DNA from: Ypsolopha sequella
Lineage: Eukaryota > Arthropoda > Insecta > Lepidoptera > Ypsolophidae
Assembly (NCBI GenBank): GCA_934047225.1
Contig: OW203989.1
Coordinates: forward strand, 16,467,977-16,531,976
Length of the DNA stretch: 64,000 nucleotides
Direction: 5' to 3'
The position numbers and the translations under genes are program-made. Under the pieces are notes generated by a model. The model searched no databases. It saw only the letters and a list, made by a program, of their open reading frames with translations, and was not told the origin of the DNA. Below are positions 11,401 to 23,400 of this stretch, in pieces. How positions within the stretch are numbered: the stretch's first letter is position 1; each line of letters opens with the position of its first letter.

Positions 11401-14400
11401 CTGAACTCGAACAATTAGAGTATTAACTAGTAATAAGGCAATATATACAAGGTGCCTTTTTGATCATCGTCCAAATTCATACTGGTGGCTTGGTAAGTGA
11501 TCATGAATCAATAACAATTTTTGTAAAATTCGTAAAATGAAATTTCGACTCCCCATAGTGATTCACTCGGAACTGGAAGTGAATTTCTATGGGAAGCCGA
11601 AATTTCATTATACAAATTTCACAAAAATTGTTATCGATCCAAGATACTGATCACTTATCAAGCCTCCAGTATGAGTTTGGACGATGATCAAAAAGTCACC
11701 TTGTATATATATAATATATAAGGCAATATAATATATGTATATATATATAATAATGTGTGGTGGTGAGGTTTATACCCAGCGGTGAGCTGTTTACGTATTT
11801 AATTTACGTGTTACGTGTTTAATGTACGTAAAATGGAACCCTAAAGTCAATAATGTTATTTGCAGTGTGGTATCTTTCCAGGTAGAATATTACTGGTGCT
11901 GATGGTGTTTTCGGTCGCGACTATTCCCTTTCACTATCTGATGTCGTTCTACTTCAGCTCTGCAGCTACCGGCTTCGCCAAAATGTGTTTTATCAACATA
12001 TTTGCCGGTGAGTTTGTTTTAAGGCGATATGTGAATGTTTTAGCGTTCCTGTTACTCCATATGCGAAAAAACCTTTAGTGCGAGAGGAGAGGGTCTGATT
12101 CGGAGAAAAGTAGCAAAAAGTCTGCTTTTTATTAATATAAAACGTACTCAAGTTGCTATCAAAATTTCATTTAACCAGGGGCTCTACCGCGTAACTCTTA
12201 TTTGTATCAACTTCAAGGAAATGCATGCGAAATTAAACGCGTGCAAAAGAGATGGCATTTTAGGCGGGCGTCGTCGCACACACGTCAAATTTCAATCTCA
12301 AGTTGATGTTGATGAAAATGAGAATTACGCGGTAGACCCGCAGGTCCTAGATACTGTTAAAATCCATCAAATAAAATAAAATCACAGTCCTTATGTCTTT
12401 CCAAATTGCCAAACAGGTTCCAATATTATAATGAAAATTAACAAAATTGGTTGTTTAGTATCGTGTGTAATTTTATATTAGGCAATTGATAAAAACATAA
12501 TTTTCTGTGTGTAAAAATAGTTAATTAAATTTTCAAGTGCCTGTAGTTTCTAAAGCGCAGATTTTAGCAGTTAATGTAAGGAAAGAAAATGTTGATCGTG
12601 ACTTCCTGAATGACCTGTAGGAAGTTTCATTTTAAATAAATATGAACCACATAAGTAATTGACAAAAGTATTATTTTCTCCATACAAAAAATAACTAAAA
12701 TTTTTTTTTGGAAAGTAATGCATATTTTTGAAAAACTACATCACTAAAAGGTGTCTGTAATGGCGTCAGCAGTTCACCACAAAAAATCAGTCCTTGACCT
12801 TCAACCCTAAATCCCTAGTCCACGATTGCGTGACATGGAATCAGTGTGCGGTAGCACCAGCAATGCAAGATGAAAATGAAAAGACTGGCTCAAAAGCCCT
12901 TAATCCAAGAGCCGCAAAATTATTAAAAAAAAGACAATCTGTCAACAAATGCGCAAGACTACTAAATATTTTCATTTTTATTAGAGTGAGTTTACATAAT
13001 AAATGATTGCGTACGGATTGAGCTCACTTGTATGACTGTGCCTCCTTGTACAGTTACACAAGTCAGTCCTATCTGTAACACAATCATTAACTATAAATAT
13101 GTTTTCAGGTTCAATGCCCTTCCTTATAACGGAAGTATTGAGGCTACCGGAAGTAGGCAGCCCTTTCTATGCGAATATCTTTGACTGGGTATTCTCTCCT
13201 TTGCCTATCTACTGCCTCAGTAGAAGTTTTAGGTATGTATCATAATGTGTTTATTTATTACACTTTTGCACATTTACCTAAAAAGTATTAAACTAAGAAA
13301 AAATAAATTAAACTACTCGTAACTATGACAGAAATAAATTTCTATGTTTGAACACTTGGCGATTTATCCATCGCAAGGAGATATAAATTAACATATAAAT
13401 TTATTTCTTTCATAGTTTCGATAAGAGTAATGTGTATTCTTCACTACCCGATGCTGTGACAGGTGACGGTAGGGCATAATGGTCTTTGACTAGCTTTGAA
13501 TACACTAGTGTCCTCTAGGCGCCAAGTGACTCACTGTAAAGTGGGTATCTATAAATATCATTGCAGTATGGGTAAGCACATCGGTAAATTCACGAGTTGT
13601 GTTGAGACCTGGATAGCTCAGTGGTTAGAGCAATCGCCCGGTAAGCGAGAGGTCCCGGGTTTGAATCCCGGTTCAGAGCTCCTCACATCCAGATTTCTGC
13701 GTTTCTATACTGCAATGATATGATGTTAATTTACACTACTCGTACTTAATGTAATCTGATTTTAGTTTAGCACTTGCTGTATAATAAGTTATTATTTAAT
13801 TGAAAAGCAATGCCTTGTACTACTATTATAGAGAAAGATACATGCTATTCATTTTTAGATTGCCACAACTAGACAAGTTAGCATCATCTACATATTTATT
13901 AAATATATTTTTATAAGATTAAATTTTGACTTGTGAAACGTGTATTGTATATACCTACTTTGCAAAATAAACTATTTGAATTTTGAATTCTGTTTTTACT
14001 AGCTATTTCACTGATATTGTGGTTTTAGAGAAGTCGATATCACTTCATAAATACGTTATTTAATTAGCGAGGATGTGTTTTTATTAACGTACCTTATCTT
14101 GTATTTGACAGAGACATGTGCGTATCATCGTTCACGATGCTCGCGTGCGACGGTCTCTGCGCTCAGTTCCCGAACATCGTCAACTGCACGCGACAAACGA
14201 TCTGCCGCTCGCTCAACGTGTCGCTGTGTTGTAGTACGTGAGTCTGTCACTGTGTGTATGATGTACTCGACAGAGACATGTGCGTATCGTCGTTAACGAT
14301 ACTCGTATGCGACGGTCTCTGCGCTCAGTTCCCGAACATCGTCAACTGCACGCGACAAACGATCTGCCGCTCGCTCAACGTGTCGCTGTGTTGTAGTACG

Positions 14401-17400
14401 TGAGTCTGTCACTGTGTGTATGATGTACTCGACAGATACATGTGCGTATCGTCGTTAACGATACTCGTATGCGACGGTCTCTGCGCTTAGTTCCCGAACA
14501 TCGTCAACTGCACGCGACAAACGATCTGCCGCTCGCTCAACGTGTCGCTGTGTTGTAGTACGTGAGTCTGTTATTGTGTGTACAGGTCCTCTAAAAAGGC
14601 CGTTTTGCATGAATCACGTTATGATTCTGTTCTAATGCTGTCTCTTTTGGACGCGTGAAAAAACTCTGACTCTATGCTACTTTCAAATCATTTTATGATT
14701 CACCCAAGTCGGCCTTTTTTAGATCCCTAGTATCCGCTAGAAAATAATGCACATCGACTATCTTCGGCTTTGTAGAGCGTCGTCTCTATCACCGGACCGT
14801 TAGTGCTTCGTGCGACTGAGGTGAAATTACGATACGATGTGCATTATTTACTGCGGCGACCTGTATCTTGAACGCAACAGAGACATGTGCGTATCGTCGT
14901 TCACGATACTCGCATACGACGGTCTCTGCGCTTAGTTCCCGAACATCGTCAACTGCACGCGACAAACGATTTGCCGCTCGCTCAACGTGTCGCTGTGTTG
15001 TAGTACGTGAGTCTGTCACTGTGTGTATGATGTACTCGACAGATACATGTGCGTATCGTCGTTAACGATACTTGTATGCGATGGTCTCTGCGCTCAGTTC
15101 CCAAACATCGTCACCTGCACGCGACAAACGATCTGCCGCTCGCTCAACGTGTCGCTGTGTTGTAGTGTCACTGTGTTTTTGGTGTACTCGATAGATAAAT
15201 GTGCGTTTTGTCATTTAGATGCTTGCATGCGACGATCACTGCACTCAGTTCACGAAACGAACATAATTAACATCCGTTCTTGAAGGTCAAAAATTATTAG
15301 ATTGATGCAGTCATAAAAAAATTATTATACCTTATAAACAGTATAATTTAAATTACTTGAATTTAATGGTTTCATCACTGGCGGCTATTCGATGAATAAT
15401 AGTTTTTGAAAAAATTTATAGTCAATAAATTAGTTTATAAATTTAAGAATCTACTAAGTTCTCACCAAGTAACTGGTTTAAGATTAAATTTTCTATTTTT
15501 AACTTCCAGTCCAGGACGAGTCGTTCCTGAAGTGGACGGAGCCTGGCATCGGGCGATATCTGTTCACGATGACGGTGGTCGGTTGTCTAATATTCGCGAT
15601 TTTGCTCATCAAAGAGTATCAGCTCCTCAACAAGGTAAATAACCTACAATATAAGTACGACCATACCTACCTTTATAATACCGAGAGAGCGAATTGTGTC
15701 GAATATACTCGGTTCCTTCCTTGCATTTATTGTCATAAATTTCAGATATATACAGGTTGTAATCGTTAAGTGTGACCAGGCGATTATTCCGTAACTATTA
15801 CAGATATCAAAAAAATATAAACTGGTATCGAAAGCATTCTCGTTTTATTTTCAAAAAGTTATTGATGTCATTTTACTGATTAGGTAACGTACTTTCGATA
15901 TCAGTTTAAAATTTTTTGATATCTGTAATAGTTACGGAATAATCGTGTGGTCACACTTAACGATTACACCCTGTATATATCTGAAATTTATGACATTAAA
16001 TGCAAGGAAGGAAATGCAACAACTTTAAAGCGTAATTGTAGTTATTGTACAGAAAACCATTCAAAACACAGAGCAGAAAATAACACAATTTTGCTGGGAA
16101 AGCCTTAATGACAATAAACTATGTTCGCCTAATGCCATTAATCACATTTATTTAATACTTTTTATCCAAAAATAAGAAAAGCATTTATTAGTTTTGCATT
16201 TCAGAACGCGATCCGTCGTATCCACCTTAAGGAACTTCACAATGCTAAACTTCAGTTTTTCATCGGATTCTTCCGTCTACGTAAATGATAAAAATTTGAA
16301 AAAAAAGGATTCGCGAACATTATTAATTACACTTCATAAATACATGTGTACATTTAATCTTCTTACAATTGAATTACTTGAAAAAGTACAAATATTACGA
16401 GAAAAGCGATTTAGTTCCTATATTTCTAAACCAATTGAAACCAAACGTAACACTAAAAAAACTATATTTATTACATAAATAAATTGTAGTTAATAATCCT
16501 AACGTAGCCGCAATTTAAAAATAACTGAAATTTAGCGTGTGCGGCAGCTGATTAGAGAAGGACGGACAGCTAAAAAACAAAAAGGATTTAGAGCAGGACT
16601 GAAGTATAGCACTGAGGAGATCGTATTCCCCCGGACAGGTGTTCTACCGGTCGAGCAGGCACGAGCCGGTCCCGCTGGACGTGCGCGAGGACAGCGACGT
16701 GGCGGCTGAGCGGCGGCTCGTTGAGAACTTGGACCCGAACGAGCGAGCCGAGTATAGCCTCATCTGCAAAGACCTTACCAAGTATTACAACGATTTACTG
16801 GCCGTCAATAGACTTACTTTTGGTGAGTGAACGGTTGATTTTTTGGATCTTATACGATATTACAAATGTTCCATCAAGAACCAACAACGACAAGTATCAA
16901 TTTCTTATACAGGGGGTTGCAGAAGCCGGAATCGCTTTGGCGGCGCGCCTATGAATCGATTCACGGTTTACATGTCAGTGTCTTTCGCCCATCACTAAAA
17001 TGCGATCATGACGTTACAGAAAGTAGTAAAAAATTGACACGCTTGGTTTTCATACATTTCACCGTGTTTGTGTCATCTACTCCAAAACAGTTCTGTGCGC
17101 GGAACATTTTGATTTCATAATTTGATTTTAATTATTAAGCGATCACGTATCCAAAACCATATTGTTTATGCCGTTCATCATTGTCACAATCTAAGGAATC
17201 GAATTGCATAATTTTTTTCGCGATTTTGGCGTTCGCGTGAGTGATACGCGCACACAAAGGTGTGTAGAGCGCCATCTCACTCTTTCCCGTAAATGTTGTC
17301 CCTTTCTAGCTTTTCGATTTTATATAATAGATGATGTAACTTCTCTATTATCCAGCTATCATTTCAATTGACTGATGGGGTTTTGGTGTTTCTAAAATAT

Positions 17401-20400
17401 GTGATTCAATTAACATTTAAGATCACATAATTTCAAATTATTTCTACAAAATTTAAACTCTCGCTTTTGACGAACGAGAATCTTTTTAGAATAATAGTAT
17501 GTAAAATTTTGAAAGAAAGAAGTTTATTTGATGGAAAATGATACACAAGATAGCACCACACATATATAATAGCTTATGATTACACGAAAATAAATGAAGC
17601 AACAAAGAGAAAACGACATAAATCAATCCCATGCATTCACCGCCACCAAATAGGCCGCAACTCGGCATGTTGCTGTGTCGAGATTATACATATTTTATAA
17701 AATATAATTCATGCACACCCCGACACAACGCTGGTATTCTGTTACAGCTAGTGCGAGTGACTTTCCATTTTAGAGACGGTATTAAAAGTGAGTGTGGTTC
17801 TTCCAGCGATACGTAAAGGCGAGTGTTTCGGGCTACTGGGCATCAATGGCGCTGGCAAGACGACCACGTTTAAAATGTTGACCGGCGACGTGAGGATATC
17901 GAGCGGCGACGCGCTCGTGCACGGACACAGCATCAAGACGCATATACAAGACGTGCATCGACTGATCGGTCAGTAAAACCATAGACTAAGTATTACTACG
18001 TATAGACCACCACTTCCCATACATCAGTTTGTAGCCACAAAAAGGTGTAAAATTCTAACGAAATCTAGATGGCGTTGCTTAATCCTCTAGCGAACACGAG
18101 GCTAAAAAAGACAGATTGGTGACGCTAGTGGCACAGCCATGTCGCGTAACATAAAAATAATTCCTACTTCGATAATAGATGGCACTGAAATATTCAATGT
18201 TAGTGTTGTCAACTTAGCGCCATCTAGTTTTCTAAGCAAAACTATTATAACCACAGTTTACTTGGTAACCATGAGAGTTTACTTGCAGCCAATTAAACAA
18301 ATTATGCTTATTTGCAACACTTGGCGACACCTAGTGTCGTAAGGGCGCGAAAAAAATTTGCTACGCCTTGACGTACGGAAGTTGTCGGTCTATACGTAGT
18401 AATAAGTCTATGGTAAAACACACATGTACTCAACTAATCTCAAGGCCCCAGTACATTGACACTCCCCGCCCTCCCGGAAGAACATTTTTTTTAATACTTT
18501 ACCAATATAATATAAATAAAAGCGGTTTCGCAGCCGGATTGTGAAAAACCCGCCTTTTTCTAATTTATGGAAACAGAACCCTTAAATTCAAAAGTTATTC
18601 AACAAAACCTTATTACCTATTGTAGCGTTTCTTTTTAAAATATAAGTTTTAGCTACTTCATAATCACGAGCGTAATTTGGTAGGTTTTGCCTAAATTTGG
18701 ACTGCCACCAGGCAAGCCTGGTGACAGCCAAAAAAAGAGGTAAATCTGGATAAAGAAACTGTATAATTTAACTTTAAATGAACTAAAAATAACAAAACAG
18801 AAGTAAAAAATATGGTATAAAACACGATAATATCTGTAGAGTATTGGGTACTAAGGAATCTATAAAATCAACACAAAAATTATGCCTAATTCGTCTTATT
18901 TAGGATTTTGTTTTCCTTTAGCTTAAACGACGCATTTGTTCACAAAATAATGGATTTAAATTTGGATATCGAAACTAGTTTATAGGATCCCAGAAACTAC
19001 GATTTCACGGAAGTTTTAATAACTTCTAATCCGGAAGAAAACGTAATATTAAGGTGTTAAGAGCAATCGTTATCTAGCTTTACACTAAGGAAGAAAATAA
19101 TTGATGCTGGATATCCAGACTACTGGATGTTAGGCTACGGATACAAAAACCTGGTAAGGGTGTCTTCGTGACTTAGGTGTTTCCAGTCTTCCTGGGAGTA
19201 GTCGATCAAGCCAAGCCGACTTCTGTTTTAATACCGGAAGCTTACCCCACCAGGGTACGTGGTCCGTATATCCGGCCTCAATAGGTACAACCGTACGAGA
19301 TGGCGGGAGGAATTGAAGAAGAAATGGGGAAAACCCTTAAAAAACCCGAAGGGTCGCAGGAAATGCAGAAAAAAACTGGCTTTCACAATATTTAGAGCAA
19401 ATGTGCTCTGTTTCAAGAATCCAAATAGTTATCAAGTTTTAAATTTCATATTTCTGTAGCAAATTTGTCTTCCTTGTACCACGATACTCTTTGATATGAG
19501 AAAAATAACAAAAAAATCTGACAAGATATTCCAAATTTTCGAATTTGAAAATTCAGTAAAGCAATCAACGATAAAGAAAGACTAAAAATATATGAAAAAG
19601 GTTGAATACTTGTAGCGAATGCTACACTATGTGTTTATGATGTATATATGTAAATTAGAATTTCAAAAATTTTGAATTAAAAAAGTTTTGAAATTCTAAT
19701 TTACAGAACTTTGCAGATGCAGTATACACAACACATAGGTAAAAAGGTTTCGTTGAATAACTATTGAGTGAATTTTGAATTTAAGTGTTTTGGCGGTAAA
19801 AGGGCGCGTATTTCACAATCCGGCTGCGGTACCGCTCTTAACAAAATGAATTCGTGCGGGTCGGTCGCCGATTTATTGAAGCGAATGCTTCCATGTTTGC
19901 GCCTCGTATAGAGCCATGGAGCACAATTCAGAACTTGTACGTCATTTCCGTGATCGACTTCAGGAAAAAATTCCGCAGATTAAGGTATTTTCGTATTTAG
20001 TGCTTGACAATAAGAGTATTTTGACAGGGGACTTCTTTCGTGAAAATAAATTTATGATAAACCTTTTTTTTGACGAAGAATAAATTCATTTCTTATAACA
20101 GGTTATTACGTTTTTTAATAGTTTATTATTTGTTATTAGTTTTAATTTATAATAAATTAATGTTTATTAGATCGGAATAATAAAAATATTGAAACTTCTT
20201 CGTAAGCGAATGCGTGCGCCAGCATCGTTAACAGTATGTTTTTTTTGTCAATGTCATAAAATATTTCTTTTTTTCAAATTTAATAATTATTTTGTTACTC
20301 GGTATCCCCCTCCACCACCCCTCAATACTTGCGGCTGGAATCTAAGTAAATCCTCAAGGTGAACTACACAGCCACAGAGGTAGTCCGTCAGACTAACCTA

Positions 20401-23400
20401 AAATAATTATTAGATCTTTATAAGCTGTGATTGCGTATTTTAACCTCAAACTTATTAGATGTATTCCTAGTCTATTTCAATGTTTGGCAATGGACCCCAA
20501 TTATCAATCAGTACATCACAAAGATGCACGCAAACAAATGTTCACTATATTAGAGTGGTGATCATTTTGGCAGAGATCATACAAGGGCATATCCGAGACT
20601 AAAAATGAATGCTGTCCCAAAGCTGATACCGCATCAAATTTTTTTCAAAATAGTCACTGGTCCAAAACGGTAAATATCAAGAAAACAACAATGGTTTCCC
20701 AAAGCTGAACATGATGGCAAAAGGTATTGGCAAGAAGTATTCGCTTAAATAATATACGGTTGTATCTCCGTCACAACCTGCTGCTTTTTTTGATACAAAA
20801 ATCTTCTATACGTGGCTATACTTGTTTGGCATGCAGGGGTGTAGACTGAGTGAAACACAAAACAGTTAGTAGTCCGATATAACCCAGTGGCTAAAACCAC
20901 ACAAGAAAACACGTCGATACTATACAATGTCGGGAAGAGAACGGGCGAGGCTACGTGCCTTGCCACAAGTCGTGCGCAGTTGCTAATTGCTATAGTCAGC
21001 AATCTCATGACTCTACACTTGCAATGTTTCAACGGGTACCCTTGATAGTATATTGTAATCTTTCGGCAGGCTACTGTCCCCAGTTCGACGCGCTACTCGA
21101 CAACTTGACTGCTCGAGAAACGCTACGGATATACTGTCTGTTGCGCGGCATCCCGCACAAGTGGGGCTCGGCGCGGGCGCTGGAGCTTGCCAAGTCTCTC
21201 GGCTTCACCAGGCATTTCGATAAGAAGGTAAACTATTATTACAGGTTCGGGCCAGCAGTACAATTACCGTATTTATATGACGCGAACGCATGCGTTAAAG
21301 TGACAGTCAACGTGCGCGAAACGTGGTAAGTAATACCAAGTTTCGCGTGCTTTGTTTCATTTTTAGGGTTCCGTAGTACCTAAAGGGTACAAAAGGAATC
21401 TTTATGGTGAGACTCCGTTGTCCGTCCGTCTGTCCGTATGTCACAGCCTCATAATTTTAGCACCTTTAAACATAAAGACATCAAATTTGGCACAGAAATA
21501 GCATTAATTTGACATTTTATCACGGTGCAAAAAAAATGAACAATTTGGAATTGTTCAAAAAAGCTGATTGTAAAAATATATAGTTTGGCCATATTGAATT
21601 GCACCTGTTTCGAGCACTATTTAATGCACAATTAGCCACGATTTTGTCAAAACAAACTTAAAACGGCATCCTAAGCTTGGTTGGACACAATCGTGACTAA
21701 TTTGTGCATTTTATTTAAACTGTTGATTTATAAACCTAACTTATACTGAACTATTGGCGTGAATTACCATAGACCAATAACTATTTTACTTTTAATTAAT
21801 AACAAAAAAAAAACAAAGTTAAGTAGTGCACTTTGTATCGAACGACTGACGTTTAACTTTAGGTTCACAATTATTTATGTTTCAGATAATGACAAGGTCC
21901 GTCAACGTACCTATATCTGCTTGAAAAATATACCATTTGAAACAGGCTAATATAATTAAATAAATATTCCCCCGATTCCCCCCCCCCCCCCCCCCTTTAT
22001 TTTGAAAGCTGGGCACGCGCCTGATTTAGATGGGTGTTAACAATATCTAAGACCTGGTTAAACGAAATTTTGATAGCTACTTTAGTACATTTCATATTAA
22101 TAAAAAACTGCCTTTTTGCTACTTTTCCTCGAATCCGTCCCTCTCGTACTGAGGATTTTTTCGCATATGGAGTAACAGGGACGCTAAAACTTTTACATAT
22201 CGCCTTAAGACCCTTAAATAATTTCCAGAATGTGACGTAATCGGGTGTTTTTTCTGTAGTCTTAGTGAGTGTGTGTTTTAAACTTACACATGCTTCAGAT
22301 TTACCGGCCTAGCCCATTTCGAGCTATGCCACTGGCGTGGCGCACAGACTTACTGGCAAGTTTCCTTAGGCTTCCAAAAAAACCTTGACATAATGATCTG
22401 TGTTGCCAGGTACACGCATGCAGTGGCGGAACTAAACGGAAGATCAGTACAGCAGTAGCGTTGCTGGGTGACGCACCACTTGTCTACCTCGATGAACCCA
22501 CTACGGGTAAGCGTTGTTAAACTCTCATGTAAGGGCAACACAAAGCTCAGTGGGGAGGGGAGCGTGGGCGCGGGGCAGGGTTCAAGGGGGTGTAGAGAGC
22601 GCGGGGTAGATCTCAGAGCTTCCTATATACAATGTGTAAAAGAAAGGTGTAACCATATTTGAAGAGCTGATTTATTATTTAGTCAATGGTATAGAACAAC
22701 TTTTACTATGGAGCCAACCCTTCATAATATCCTATATAATACAATAACCTATCAAAAAAAAAATCTTCCCTTCCAAACATTTCGGCCGAGCCGATTTTTC
22801 TATGAAACAGTTAATTATTTTTTTCGAGATACATTTTCGAGATACAGGGTTTGTTCCATAGTAAAAGTTGTTCTATACCATTGACTGAATAAGCTCTTCA
22901 AATATGGTTACACCTTTCTGTTACACGTTGTATACAGGGTGGAAAAAATTTAAGGGCCCTGGAGGGAACTACCTTAAATCCTTTAGTTAGCTCATTTTAC
23001 TGAAAGGAAACTTTCCTTTATTTTTTAAAAGAAACAAAACTGCATTCAAAGATATTCTGAAATTCGCTTTTCTCACCCGAGAATCGAACCAACTAAAAAT
23101 TTAAAAAATAATCCCTCTCTATTTTATTATACGAATCGGTAGGATTATTGTTCAGAATAAAATTTGTCTAATAAACATTTGGTCTTACACTCATCTGTTG
23201 TACGAGATAATCTTTCTTTCTTCTTCAACAATCGCCTACCAAAACTGTTCTGCACTTCTGAGATATCTCCAACGCAATCCAAACTTCTCGATCACTCTGT
23301 TCAACTCTGTTGAGATTCAAATTCAAAAATGCTTTACTTACATTACAAAATGTAGGTTTTGGGGGGGTGGGACTCCCCTTTTAAGTTTTACAACCTGTTT

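Noticed and set aside
11865..11881. Upstream acceptor TTTGCAG for gene 1 exon 4
   Set aside because: Using it gives a TAG stop within seven codons; the acceptor at 11881 restores frame and matches gene 2.
13607..13678. Possible tRNA-Thr(GGT) gene
   Set aside because: Boxes A and B and an anticodon-like loop are present, but the acceptor stem does not pair (ACCTGGA against TTCAGAG), base 33 is C instead of T, and the same unit with the same flanks recurs four times in the window. It is a SINE.
14431..14557. Treating all five exon copies as consecutive constitutive exons
   Set aside because: Spacers of 40 nt are too short, the frame breaks with two copies, and copies 3 and 4 contain stops.
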